Assembly: GCA_019096195.1 (NCBI GenBank)
Contig: JAGTXK010000243.1
Location: forward strand, 62,001 to 126,000
DNA from: Boletus sp. NGJ
Lineage: Eukaryota > Basidiomycota > Agaricomycetes > Boletales > Boletaceae
DNA length: 64,000 nucleotides
Reading direction: 5' to 3'
Every line of letters begins with the position of its first letter. Positions within the stretch are counted from its first letter, which is position 1. The notes beneath the pieces are model-generated. The model had not been told where the DNA came from and searched no databases. It saw only the letters and a program-made list of their open reading frames with translations. Positions 48,264 through 60,100 of this stretch are shown one piece after another. Made by a program: the position numbers and the translations under genes.

Positions 48264-50070
48264 ATGTCTGGTTTATTGAACAAACTGGTGAGTCGCTCAT
48301 CAGGTCATCTCTTGAGCTGGTCTACACCCCCTGCTCTAGTACGAGCACCAGCAAGAGCGCAAGCAACGACACGAAGAGCGCCATGAAGGCCGACATGGCC
48401 ACCATGACGACCATGACGACCATGACGACTCTGGATTCCTAGGTCACCGTCACCACAGGGACGAGGACGAGGATCCGCGCCGTTCCCGGTCCCACGAATC
48501 CCAATCCCACAGACGCGGCCATGAGCAACCCGCTAGTCCCCCCTCTGCGCACGGTCCCTCTGCGCACCCCTCGCAGGGTGGCTTCGGTCATGGCGATTTT
48601 GCATCGGATGCGGATATTGATCGGATGATTGCTTCGGGCACGTTTGGCGAGGAGCGCGATGGACGTGGGCACGAGTCAGGGTATGGTAGAGTGGGTGGAG
48701 AACGCGGGAATGCGTATGATCGATATGATCGACCGTCTGGGTGAGATAAACTCCGTTGTCGACGACTTTTTTTCTCATTCACTTCCTTTTTTCCCCTTCG
48801 TAGACCACCTCCGGGTCAAGGATTTGGAGAGCATGCGAACGAATATGGACGCTATGATGTGCCGCTGGGGTGAGACATACATCGACGGCTTGGGTCTGTC
48901 CGCCTCCACTGATGCGTGTATTTGTGCAGACCTCCGCCTGGCCGGGGTTTTCAGAGCCAACAGCCCCATCAACAGGGTTACGGGTCTGGTGGCGCGTACG
49001 CGTCCAGTTATGGCGGGGGATCCGACCGTCAGGACCAGTACGGATCGCAGCAGACACAAGACCACCCTCAGTACGGGGCACCGCAGGGGCATCCTCCTGG
49101 CCATGGCAGAGGCCAGGGTAATGTGCCTTTTGGCGGATTCGCCGCCTCTCGTGACGGAGACGGTCCGGGGTATGGTGGACCGCCCAGCGATCATAGTGAA
49201 TTCCCGCGCCGAGGCGAAGGTGCCAGTTACTACAACCGGCAGGATGCGTCTGGTAAGATATGCCTTGTAACTGCATATATGCGCCTGATCGTTGCATCTA
49301 GGCCAAAGTGACCGCTACGCGCACTTGGCGGGTATAGCGCAGGAACATGGGGAGGACCCTGAGCTGTACCGCCGGGCTACACAGGGTTTGCAGGAGAGGA
49401 TCCAGTCCCAGACACAGTCTCGTCCGCCGAGGGGGGATGACGAGGAGGGAGATTACAAGGCGCAGGTCGATGCGCATCGGAAAGCGTATGGGTGAGTGGG
49501 GGACGGACAATGTGATGACGTGTCGGATCGCTCACATGGCGAAATCAATGACAGGGGAGATGACCATGGACCGATGGATACTGACGCGATTGGGGCGGCG
49601 GCGGCGATGGAGGCGTTTAAGCAGACTGCAGCTGCGGCTCGGCCTTCCAATGCGCCAGCAGGTGCATTGCAGGCGGGACGCGCTGCTCAAGTGGAGGAGG
49701 AAGAGACGGCTGCGGCGCGTGCGGGTGCGGGTGCGGGTGCCTCTGGCGGAATGCAAGACAAACTGGTGGGTGCTGTGAGGGGGCGTTGGTCTCTAGCATG
49801 GCTGATGGAAACACAGATGGCGCTTGCGATGAGTCATGCGGGCAAGCTGTTTGACAAGAAAAACGCGGGCACGAATGCGAGCGGTGGGGACAAGGCACAA
49901 GGTGAGTGCTATTTTGACGGGGCGGTGTGCACGTGTTCAACGTGGGCTGTGCAGCGATGCAATCCGCCGCTGCAACTGCGATGGAGCTTTTTACACAGTA
50001 CCAGAGCAAGGGCAAGCTCGAGTCGGGTGACATGTCGAAAGTTATTGGTCTCGCCATGAAAATGTTGTAA
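48264..50070 (+). CDS. DUF7721 / beta-flanking-protein-like, with Gly/His-rich middle
   Basis: Eight exons close to 471 residues: 48264-48287, 48340-48740, 48804-48869, 48930-49252, 49302-49491, 49555-49765, 49817-49901, 49955-50070. The short first exon encodes MSGLLNKL, typical for basidiomycete beta-flanking-type proteins. Residues 9-250 are disordered: a His/Asp run, then Gly/Tyr/Gln-rich sequence in which two exon borders carry the same motif (RYDRPSG-PPPGQGF and RYDVPLG-PPPGRGF). The folded part follows: RYAHLAGIAQEHGEDPELYR, YKAQVDAHRKAYG, an Ala-rich helix (AIGAAAAMEAFKQ) and LMALAMSHAGKLFDKKNAG with the end MELFTQYQSKGKLESGDMSK. That C-terminal pattern matches the DUF7721 domain. In mushrooms a related gene borders mating-type locus A; no homeodomain gene is near here, so this is a paralogue or a rearranged copy. 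Function unknown. Confidence 0.72.
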
Positions 50071-50260
50071 AAGATATTAGTATACGTACTTAGTTTGTAA
50101 CTGGCTATTCATAGAGACTTTAGCGTCGCATGACTGTGTGAATCTGTCGATAGGTGCTATAAATAGCGGGTATAAGAACCACAATGGCAACTCAAAGCGC
50201 AGCTTCTCCCACTTTTTTTCTCGTTCGCTCATACGACACTACCGCCTATTTTTTTGAGAC

Positions 50261-51532
50261 ATGTCTCGCTCCGCTCTTTCTGCTCTCATCGCTGTCGCCA
50301 TTGCCTCAAGGTCAGCGTTTGCCCAGCCCGACCCCGCCGACCCCACTCCCCTCACTGCCAAGACCTATGCCTACCCCAGTGGCATCGCAAGTATTCCCCT
50401 TGTCTCGTCCCTCCATCCCTCACATTTTTCTCCGTGCTAGCCGTACCAAGATGACCCCGTCACCTCTGCCATTCGTGGTCCTCAGACCGGTTACAACATT
50501 TGCAATTCGACGACCCAGAACCAGCAGGCAAACTGCCAGACCGCGATAGTTAACAGCATTGCCGGTATGTTCATTTTCACATGTCCATCTATTTTTTTTT
50601 CTTCCTCATCTATCCACCCCAAAGATTTCTGCCTCTGGGCCCCTCCCCAGCCAAATTCTACCATTGGTGACACTGAAGGCCAGGAAGTCGCATGGTGTTC
50701 CAAGACTGGCCACGGTACCCGTCTCTTTCCAGATGGTGCCCTCACTGGTGTCCAAGTGCTCATCACCAGCAAATATATTCAATATGCCGGTTTCATCAAC
50801 CAGGTAGAGGTCGACATTGCAGCCGGTGACTATGGAGGAGAACTGGACCCCCACGGTGCTGACGGAGTTCGTCCTCGTGTTCGCCATATTTAATTCGATT
50901 CTCATTCCGTCTTTGTGCAGCGTGGGAACCCTATTGGTGGTCTCCTGTACTCAACCGCCTTTAGTTCCGACAACACCACATATGAGCAGGTTATAGACTG
51001 GACTGAGCAAGTGCTTGCGTTGCTCTTGTATTCACTCCCTGACTGGCGTTGCAGGTTCATTGGTGGGAACTCGTTTTGCATGACCATTTGTAATCCCGCA
51101 AGTTCCTCAGCCGATCAGGGTGCCTACTGCCAGAACATTTACGACCGCATGGGCTGCGCGTACAACATGCCCAACAATGCCCAGAATGGTACCTTTGAAG
51201 TTTGTGATGCTGATCTCAAGACCCCCGTCGGAATTTACACCTCTGGTGGTGCTACGCAGACCTTCTCCCAGCCCTTCACTGGCACTTTTTCTGTTCCATA
51301 CACCCCCACCGTTCCCGCGTCTTCCAACTGTGTTACATATCAGTCCAGTGCTTTGTACAGCAGTCTTCCTACCGGTACTGCTGCCACGGCCACTGGTTCC
51401 CAATCTGGCAAGGCTTCTGGCACCTCTTCGGCCAGCGGAGCATCTGCGACTACGAATGGTGCTCCCGCCCTGGGTATCTCCTCTGTCGCTGCCATGCTTG
51501 GCACACTCTTTGCCATCGCCTTCCTCTCGTAG
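50261..51532 (+). CDS. Secreted GPI-anchored glycoprotein, 'macrofage activating glycoprotein' family (copy B)
   Basis: Paralogue of the gene at 33880-35149, same exon plan: 50261-50386, 50441-50564, 50625-50866, 50921-51006, 51055-51532; product 351 residues. Signal peptide (LSALIAVAIASRSAFAQPD), family blocks FCLWAPPQPNSTIGD, EVAWCSKTGHGTRL, DYGGELDPHGAD, CQNIYDRMGC, and a C-terminal Ser/Ala spacer with hydrophobic GPI tail (AAMLGTLFAIAFLS). Two of its four introns begin with GC instead of GT: 50387-50440 (donor GCAAGT) and 51007-51054 (donor GCAAGT). Both sit at positions where copy A has GT introns, which fixes the call. The second is 48 nt and free of stops, so an unspliced form would add 16 residues in frame. 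The first exon contains an internal GT that is not used. Confidence 0.88.
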
Positions 51533-53708
51533 ACATTTGCCTGAATTAACTTCATTAACATTTTTGTTGCTACATCTAGTCGTGAAATAATACACAGCAA
51601 CATGAATGTCAGTACTGCTAGATTTCAGTACGTTGACATCGCATGTTGTTATGATGATTTCATGGACATTTGAGCATGGACCTCGTTCTTCCACATGTTT
51701 TTGTTTTTGTGCATGTGTGTTGAACACTGGCACTAGTCTGTCTCTTCAGTAAATACCCCGATGGCATCGTACAATTACTCTACAGCTGGTTTTCTTAAAT
51801 GTATTTGCGAATACGTAGGGTTCTTGGTCGTTGTCGTGTTAGGTCTACTAGTCCGTCACATCGATAATGCCGAGATGATCCGCCAAGATCCCTTTACCCT
51901 CCACCCAAAAGGAAAAGGCTGGCAAGCTTCGGAAAGCGGAGACATACACATGATAGTTGTGCAGATTTCGTTGGTTCTCTACTACTTGGTTTACTGATTT
52001 TCATTCAAGCGGCCGGCGAAGACCTTGCTTGCAATCGAGACACGTACTTGTCTCTGTTCCACAACATGTTTAGAGGGACCCAAAATATTAATTCGGACAG
52101 TTAGCAACCATCGACTGTAAGCATACGCGTACAACACAACGGACCCATTCGAAATAGTACGCGACTCAGCCTAACGGGATAAGAATTTACATCGCTCGAG
52201 CAAGAATTTCTATCGGAAAACGCACAGTTTACACACCAAACTAACAAACAATTAATTAATTTTCTATTTGTACATGTAGACGTTTTGCACACGAAGCCAA
52301 TGTTGGGAGACCTTGGCAAGCAAGGTGATTCTGGATAAGCTATTATCGGCATGGTCAGCTTGCCGTGACTTGATATTGTTGACGCGTCCTGTCTGGCTCG
52401 ATCGCACTGGCCTATACAAGTGCAATGCTACAAGTCTGGGATATTTCGACGCTCATATATACATGTACCGCAATCGGACAGCTCGAGTAACGTGGGTGTT
52501 GCACGTTTATGAATCATCGCTCTTGAGGTGATAAAATGGCTGACCCCCGCACATTTATGTTAGACTCATTTGTTTTTGCATCGTGCTTGACGCCTTTTTC
52601 AATATCATCTGCCTACTTCGTCGACGTGGCGCTCCCGACAACTTCACTCACATCAGGCTAGACGGTGAGTATTTCCAGGAGCTTTCTGCGAAGATTGCCG
52701 TGACCCACGATACTCAATGGTCTAGTTTGCTCGAAATGATCTGTCAACATTCGTTGTCACTCGATAATCAGACTTGACCTTGCGGTCCCAGGTGAGCTTG
52801 AGCCCAAAGACCTACTGCAAGAAGAACGTTTCGAGTCCGTGTTATCTGTTTATAACGACGCTGCCCTGCAGAACATAGCATTGTGTATTCACGAATATTG
52901 ACCATTGGTACTAGGTGCTGTGTTTCTGCAAGTGGGAGCAGTAGAGCGAGTTTATTCGCAGCGCCAAATAAATGGAGCTTATTTGGAGGAAATAGTGCTT
53001 CATCCACTGTTGCGACCTATCGCTAAACTCACCCGCTCTGGGCATTACAGACTCAGACGCTTGTTCATGGTGAACTTAGTATGAGCCCCGATGCCAGCAT
53101 AGACGTCATAAGGTAGGTTTGTGTCGTATAAAATGGTGGACCTGACGGGTACTTGGCCGCCCTGGAAATCAGTCGACTGAACCCGATTGGTGGCCAGTGG
53201 CGAATTGATGTCGAGTTGTGGTTCGGATACTGCTCATATCTGCCGGTGAACGGTTTAAACGGATGCGGAGGTAAGTACAATTATACTATGATATCGCCTG
53301 ATGGTGCTTATGCGAGGACTATCGTATGTCGCTGATGCGCTTCTAGGGCTCTCCATACACATTTGCAACCCAAGGCCGACAGACATACGAATGTTGTATG
53401 CAAGGGATTGTACTAGCTCTGCTAGAATGTCTGGAGCAATATCGTATGTCCGTCTTTCTTTTTCGAGCGCACATTTCAATTTTTGCTTATAGATAGTACG
53501 CAGCCTAAGTATAACGTCCCCAGACAATTGCGAATATTATTGTTGCGAAAAAAAAAAAGCAGGTTCCATTGTAACTCGCGAACTTGTTCGAGAATGCATA
53601 CCCGCGAACCGCCACGCAAAATTGAAAAGTGATGGAGACTGAAGGACGCGCTGGTACATTGTACATACCTCCGACTCGCGAAGGGAAAGATCGCCTCCAT
53701 GATCGCCT
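51533..53708. other. Long region without a supported gene
   Basis: About 2.2 kb between glycoprotein copy B and the dioxygenase gene. A short frame at 51761-51997 codes a hydrophobic stretch (YVGFLVVVVLGLLVRHID). Two segments look like remnants of spliced genes: 52583-53080 (LQVGAVERVYSQ, LHPLLRPIAKLTRSGHY) and 53153-53280 (LNPIGGQWRIDVELWFGYC). None can be extended to a model. A CAGTACTG/TTTCAGTACG pair at about 51610 echoes the transposon's subterminal motif. Confidence 0.35.
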
Positions 53709-55234
53709 TCATTTAACCCCTCCCAGTACAACCCCCGGGCCACTAGTAGAATTCGACTCTGCACCAACCACAGCCTCTGCAGTCCTGTCCCTCACGCCCC
53801 TCAAAAATTGCACCAGATGGGTCCCTCCAGTTCCTCTCAATGGTGGTCTGTCCTCCGCCAACCCTGCTTCTTCTGCCTCCTTAGCCGCCCTTTTCTCCTG
53901 ACTCGCGGGGACGATGATGTATAGCGTGACAATCCGAATATGTGCATCTCTGAATTGTTTGACAGCATGCACGGCGTCATTGTATGCCTCTATGAGCTTT
54001 AGATCTCCACCGATCACTAGGTTCCGTACAGGTCTAGGGTTATCAGTTAGATGACGCAAGAAGTTACGGTGATGCCTCGGCATGTAGATCTGCATGCGGC
54101 GAAGTAACGTCCACCTGTCATCGTGCAAGACGTCTTCACCAACGTTACAGTTGTCCAAACCGAGGAAAATATCAAGAGCATGGATAAGCGCGCTCTGGCC
54201 GGCACTCGGCCCGGACAAGTCCGTTGGGGGTTCTATCTCCGGGTGTTCGTGGAGCCCCTCAAAAATCCATTTTCTGTTCATCGGATCAGAGTCCTCGCCG
54301 CGAAACCAAGGCCGGATGCTGTGATAAAAGAATTCGGGATCGCAGCCTTTTCTGATGTCTAGCAGAATGTTCGTCAGCTCATCGACGACGGAGGCAAGTT
54401 CGTGGAGGTATCTCGTGATCCGCCGCAGAGCAATCTCATCTCCGACAAACATTTCGTCCATTATAGCGCGCATGAGTTCGAGGGCTTCCACACCCCTGAT
54501 CTCGATGCGTGAAGAGGCAAGATAAAACTCCTGCTCGTCGTTTGTACCCGTGAAGAGATCCTGACTGCGGAGGTTATCGAGCGCGGGTGGTATCGTCCCG
54601 TCTGTGGGAGATTCGAGACTCCAATTATAGAGAACGGTATCAGAGTATGTTGCGACAGGTGGGAGCTGGAGATGCGCCGCAACCTCGAGGAGGGGGATGG
54701 AAATACTAGGTGGGATACGAATCTCAGCGTCAAGTGGGAGTGTGTGAATATACATGTGCAAGATAAAGGTGAGCACATGATGAGCTCGCCGGAGTAAGAG
54801 CTCGGAGGCTGTAAGACCCTTTGTCAAAAGCATGGGTAACTGGGTGACATCCCCACGCACAGAGCAAGTCGTGACATATTCGAGAAACCAAGATAAGTAA
54901 AAATGACGAGTGAGGTAGGCGAGAAAAGGCTCACATTATCGCGCACGCTTTCTCGCCATGAGGCAGAATGTGCAATCTCATCTTCGGTTAGGCCCTGTTT
55001 TATGGCAAGCTGCAGTTTCATCGATACAGCTTGGTCGAGGATTGTCTCCCATGGCTCCCATTCGATAGGAAGACGGCTAATGGGGGGATCCGGAGGCATA
55101 AAACCAGTTCGTGTATCGACATCGAAATCGTGTGCGGCAAGAGTGGTTGTGTCAATAAAGCCGTCCGCCCCACCGACAACGAAGTCTGGGCGAGGCTGAC
55201 TGAGAAAGTGATTAGGAGGAAGTGGATTCGACAT
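53709..55234 (-). CDS. BNA2: Indoleamine 2,3-dioxygenase (kynurenine pathway)
   Basis: Haem enzyme that opens the indole ring of tryptophan to give N-formylkynurenine, first step of the kynurenine route to NAD. Two exons on the minus strand, 55234-54935 and 54839-53709, give 476 residues, within the usual fungal range. N-terminal helical domain: ISRLPIEWEPWETILDQAV and the LLRRAHHVLTFILHMYIH segment. Catalytic domain: EFFYHSIRPWFRGED, IFEGLHEHPEIEPPTDLSGP and SAGQSALIHALDIFLGLDNC (the IDO family signature). The proximal haem His lies in MPRHHRNFLRHL. The C-terminal 60 residues are a charged extension that fungal IDOs often carry. The only intron is 95 nt, longer than most here. Promoter faces an empty 2-kb region. 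Confidence 0.92.
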
Positions 55235-57328
55235 GGTTTAATGGGGACTCGGACAGATTTCCAATTGACGGACGAGCGGGGACGGTGAAGGGAGCAGCAA
55301 ACAGTATAAGCACAAGAGATCTAAGAAGGCTCGCTTATAAAGTCAGTTGCACGGGTCTGTGACAAAGTCGAATTGATCAACACCCCAAATCCGGGTGAAA
55401 AACCTAAACCTCGTCTTTCGGCCCGGGAAGCTATGTGTAATCAGGAAGTGGCTGTGGAATCTGTATGTCTTGCCCGTCGTGCATACAACGGCCAATTAAA
55501 ACAAGGGGGGCAGATCCAAAACTTTAAGACCTTGGCTTCAGCCAGTCAAAGATTATAACCGAAGGTGTGCCGTATTGTGGCATCACACACCAACGAGGCA
55601 CGTTCATAGGTAGACGCGAAGCCACATTCAGCACCTTGCCATCCAGCTATCCCCATATTTCACGCCCAGCATGCTTGGTCATGCATTCATGCACTTGACA
55701 CTAGACATCGTCACTGCTCTCGAGTTGCGATATCAACCGGCCACCGGCACCACCGGGCACTATGATGTCAGGTTCATGACTGACCTGTTTCCTCTAATAT
55801 CTCGACCAAAGTAACTCCAGAGCTTTCTGTTAATTTTGTCTCTCTCTCCCCTTCGACGGATATCTCATCTCTCGATATTCCCAAATAAAGGGGCAGATAT
55901 ACTCTGCATCACGGAGAGACGCTTCCGAGTAACGGACCAACCGATGACGCAATTTTGCGTTACTGACCATCGGGTCGGCGCCGCTGTAGATTGCCTCAGA
56001 TCAGGGCACACGGCACCCTGCCATGTGTATAACCGCCGGCGGGAACGCTGCGAACGCTACCACAAAAGAGGAATCGAAGTAAGGAAAGTTGACAGTATAG
56101 TGCAACTCACAGGTCGAAGCAAACATATATAGCCTCATCTCCGTCGCAAAACAAATAGACAAGGCACCCCCGGGGGCACAGCCAACGAGATTCAAACGCG
56201 TGGCTCTCCACTGTAGATCGGGTTCCGACGGTGATAGGTTCAATTTGACACCCCGAGCTTCGACGTCGATCGTGCTGATGTGCTTCCCATTCCTACATGG
56301 CCAGAGATGACTTGCTTTGGGAAGTTGATCGGGAATGTCTCACAGATGAGAGTAACGTTGAGATTGGCGTATTAGCGTAAGAAGGTAAGTGTGATATTGC
56401 TCCGTTGACGCATGGTGACGTCCCATGTCTAAATGATATGAAGCGGTATCGAAACTTATGGTTACTTCGCCTCCGTTTTCTTAGCAGGTAAGTTCGTTCG
56501 TCCACTGCACTGAAGAGCCGCCTCATCACTGAGAGGTGAGGAGTGAACAGAGATGAAACCCAACGTACGACGGGGAAAGGGTGGCCATCACGCAGTGGTT
56601 AAGGTTTAACACGCACTGCCAAGTTGACAATAAAGCAAACGCCACAACTTTGTGAGACGGAACAGATAGGCTTTTCTTGGAAGAATCGGATCAGGGTATA
56701 TCGATGGTGGATATGCGCCAACTCGAACGATCCGAAATCGGGAGTGCCATCTTCTTTGAGGTTTCTCGATTCGGGCGGGCGCAGGAGTAAAATTTCATGG
56801 GACAGCCTTGGAATGACACTGCGCGGTTGGCCATAGATCCGGTATCATCTCATGCTGAGAAGAAACGAGGACAGGGACAGAAATGAACCCAACTCGTGAC
56901 AAACTGGCCAACAATTGGTGAACAATTAGAGTGTACCCGCAACGTGCGACGTGGGACCGGAGAAATTGTCCTGCCCCGCTTCATTTCCTTTTTCGTCTAA
57001 TTGTATTTTCCCAGTTTCTCCCTGCTTTATTGTGTTTTGCTTTCAAGAAGCCGCCTATTCGTTTGTCTGCGATCTTCTGTAATGTAGTCCCTCACTACCG
57101 ACACAAAAAGATTTTGCCGTGTTCTGCTTTCAGTCTCCGTCGAAACAAAAAGCCCTCGGATCGCTTTTTTGTTCTCTACCCGTGTTCTCAGATGCGCTTC
57201 TTGACGGAGTCGCCCAAGATGGACACAGCGATCACCCCCCCCAGCTATAAAACGCTGGAAACAATGGCAGAGGTCCGACAGCAATCTCCTCGGGTTATTC
57301 GCAGCCTAACATCACCTCATCTGATCAA
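55235..57328. other. Long region without a supported gene
   Basis: About 2.1 kb between two divergent genes (dioxygenase minus, MYND protein plus). Short frames on both strands show no motif. The last 250 bases before 57329 have long pyrimidine runs typical of basidiomycete promoters and leaders. Confidence 0.4.
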
Positions 57329-58361
57329 ATGGCACCAGCTGCAGCCAACTACTACTCCGCTCCCACTCACCCCCCTTCGAAGCAACGTGGGCACCGTATT
57401 TGCGATACCTGCGGTGCAATCGAAAACCCATCGATACAAAAATTCCGTTATTGCGGTGGCTGTGTGAGTACTATCTGCGATCATATCGCATACCATCAAT
57501 ATCTGACCACGCCTCGTACAGATGACGACTCAATACTGCGTACGTTGCTTATCGTGTCCATCAGGCACCGCTACACCCGTACTCACATTTTCCCCTTAGT
57601 CTCCCGAATGTCAAAAATCGGACTGGCCTTCTCACAAGGCGATCTGCCTGCATACGGCTGCGCAGGTTTCAGGAGCAAAACAACTGGCCATGAGCGCTAC
57701 ATACCCGGACGAAAACCTGGTCAAACATCTGCGTAAATTCACCTCTACGCATTCATCCCTGCTTGGATGGGCAGGATTTCAAGCGCTTCAACTGAAGCGC
57801 CTTCCTGCCAACATCCGGCAGAACGCCCTCCTTGTTGAACTCAATTATAATCCGCACGCTGAATCGCTCTACCGGTACGTTGTCTAGCTTACTGGCCTCG
57901 TGTTTTCTTTTCTCACACATTCGGGTCTTTCCAGATTCTCGGTGGCAGGGACGCACATCGTACCAAGGTCATACGTGACCAGCCACGATCCACTCGTTTC
58001 CGCGGACATTGATCGGAGAGAGGAGCGGTGTCGCCGGAATGGCGGCATCGGGACGCTGGTTATCTTGGTGCAATGCAATGGCATCAGCCAGGTGATGCCT
58101 GTGGAGGTTGACCCACCTAGCAAGATCACCTGGGATCTGAGAGATGACTGGTTAGAAGTCCTTCGCCACTTTGTTGAATCCGGACGAACGGATTTCAAAC
58201 CCATATCGACGACAGCCAGAGGGTGCGTTTTTTGTTTATCTCGTGGTTCCTTTGTCCCGGCTAATGTGGTGCGGACAGGGTCGTTTACGGATAAATCCGT
58301 CTCCACTTCCTCTCATCCCTTGTCTTTATACCGCGCTCTTCCGGTTTTTGATTCCCATTGA
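57329..58361 (+). CDS. MYND-type zinc finger protein
   Basis: Four exons close to 284 residues: 57329-57463, 57522-57539 (18 nt, MTTQYC), 57600-57874, 57935-58361. The MYND finger is built across the first three exons: CDTCGAIENPSIQKFRYCGG, then C-MTTQYC, then SPECQKSDWPSHKAIC, with all seven Cys and the His in the standard spacing. MYND fingers bind Pro-rich partners; the remainder (VKHLRKFTSTHSSLLGWAGF, SKITWDLRDDWLEVLRHFVE) resembles the helical MYND-linked proteins common in agaricomycetes, with no SET or ankyrin domain. Target unknown. The stop at 58361 follows the last recognisable block by about 60 low-complexity residues, so a further 3' intron is possible. Confidence 0.8.
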
Positions 58362-58631
58362 TCCAACGTTGATCGTTATTTGTGTTATTCCTTTAATTTG
58401 CATCGCTATCGTTTCGGACAAACCCTTTGTACTATCTACCATCATGCACCCCCCATACACATGCTTTGTAACACTAAAAAACGGATGTGTCCTTAATGCC
58501 TACCAATAAATGATATAGATTCTCGATTATTCAGTGTGTCGCTGATAACTTATAACCTGCTGACTAATGACGTACCCTTGCAAGTGACCCACCATCACAA
58601 TCTTCGTCCAACATTCAGCCCAATTCTCTCT

Positions 58632-59239
58632 ATGATTACTGCAACGCAGCGAAGCCCACACACGTCGGCACCTACCGACGGATCGCGCACGATCACACTT
58701 CAAGATGCCCAATCACGCTCAGAAGACGACGCCGCCGCAGGTGGCGGTGCCGGACCCTCCACCGGGGAACCCAACACGACGGTGGGCGTACTCAAGCTCC
58801 GCGGTACCCAACGGCGTACGCGCCAACGTGTCGCTTGGGGCGCAGATGTCGTCGATAATGAAGGATGTGGCAGGAAGAAATCCAAAAGTCCGTGTCTCGT
58901 TCCCACCCAATGATGCGTCCACTATGTTGATAAGTCCAATGATCTGCGCCGTGCGCACGACAGTTTGTTGTATATACCATAAACCACGGCGGTTCGACGA
59001 GTCGTCATCTGAGTCTGAGTCTGCGTCCGCATCCGACTCGGACGATGGGTGGAGGGCGGCACCATGGCCGTGACCAGGTCCGTTCGACGAGGCGCTGTCG
59101 TCACGCACCTCATGGACATGGTTGCAAACACAATGCCGTGCGACGAGAAGGGCAAGGCGAGACTGTACACGAGCTAAGCCAGTCGGACTCGGACTCGGAC
59201 GTGAATGCGTATGAGAAGGCGCCGAAGCAGAAAAGCTAG
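58632..59239 (+). CDS. YPI1: Protein phosphatase 1 inhibitor (inhibitor-3 / Ypi1)
   Basis: Small, mostly disordered nuclear regulator of type 1 protein phosphatase. Three exons close to 162 residues: 58632-58887, 58964-59048, 59092-59239. The inhibitor-3 core is intact over the first splice site: VLKLRG, then RVAWGADVVDNEGCGRKKSK and ICCIYHKPRRFDESSSESES. RVAW is the RVxF-type PP1-docking motif and VDNE...KKSK-CCIYHK is the family signature. The third exon adds a Cys/His-rich segment (RCRHAPHGHGCKHNAV), as in human PPP1R11, and ends NAYEKAPKQKS. The second intron is only 43 nt; an unspliced read ends earlier at APWP. A long minus-strand frame across this locus (58719-59387) is its shadow. Confidence 0.88.
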
Positions 59240-60100
59240 GTGAGTAGAAGTGTGAGTCGTTGTACTTGTGACGGGTGTTGAAAATAAACCCAGAGGACTT
59301 TGGGCGTTCTCGATGTGTGTCGTTGCTCCCTTCAAGACGCTGTATGCCATTGGTATTATACCGTTGTACATCACCAAAAACTCCCAAATCTAGCGAGGCG
59401 TTGCAAGGCCTTGTTAGGTTCCCGCGACCTTGCGAGTGCTTTCAAGGCCTTACCACGATCTTGCAATGTGATGCTAGACCTAACCTCTGACCTTGTAAGT
59501 GCTTTCAAGGCATTGGCATTGCAACAACCTTGTAAGGTAATGGCAGACCTAACCTCGCACATCCGAGTCTCGAACTTACTTAACGTGGTTAAGTGCAGGT
59601 TACACATAACCCTGGGTAAAGTCCTCATCCCATCCCTCGTTCTCTCCACCCTCTGCACCTAGTGCGTTATCCGCAATGTTATCGTCTTCCTCGTGCTCTT
59701 CGTCTTCAACAACCTGTTCCAATCCAGAGTACCATCTCGTCCCGAAGTTCGTCGTTGGCTAAAGATATCTGCGATTACCATAGTATCCATCTCATCGTTT
59801 TTATCAGTGTTGTCATCCTCCTCGCCATAGTTGCTTTCCTTGTCCTCAAATATCCTCTGCTCCGGAATCAGTAATATGCTTCGCATACTCTCCTACTGAA
59901 TATGCGATCTTCTCTTTGGAGAATTTGGCGGTTGTTGATGTTATGATGCCTGGACTCGTACCTACTGCTCCTTCGTCATCAGGCTTGGGAATGGGGACCT
60001 TCTCCGGTTTGTCGAGTTACATGAGTCTCGGCCTGGGAGGCAAGACTGCACAACCCGGCCTAGCAAGGGTTGGTGAAGGGAGGTTGTAGTCGTCGGGGAA
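59240..60100. other. Region with short repeats and a coding-like fragment
   Basis: Two imperfect copies of a ~65-bp unit (GACCTTG-GAGTGCTTTCAAGG ... AGACCTAACCTC) lie at 59426-59488 and 59489-59556. From about 59905 to 60090 the plus strand reads YAIFSLENLAVVDVMMPG and SGLGMGTFSGLSSYMSLGLG, which looks like a real protein fragment, without start, stop or family. It may be an exon broken by the neighbouring LINE. Confidence 0.4.

Noticed and set aside
48775-49297. Long minus-strand ORFs opposite the DUF7721 gene
   Set aside because: They are shadows of the Gly/Tyr-rich exon 4.
52583-53080. Possible hAT-like transposase remnant (GAVERVYSQ)
   Set aside because: One short pattern resembles the hAT dimerisation region, but no second block or terminal repeat was found.
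53153-53335. Possible SUR7/PalI-type membrane protein fragment
   Set aside because: The LWFGYC pattern is short; no membrane helices follow in a consistent frame.
56580-56625. tRNA-like stretch (GCAGTGGTTAAGG)
   Set aside because: It resembles an A-box but has no matching T-arm or acceptor pairing.
58719-59387. 222-codon minus-strand ORF
   Set aside because: Lies opposite YPI1, whose signature is clear on the plus strand; the minus frame is its shadow.
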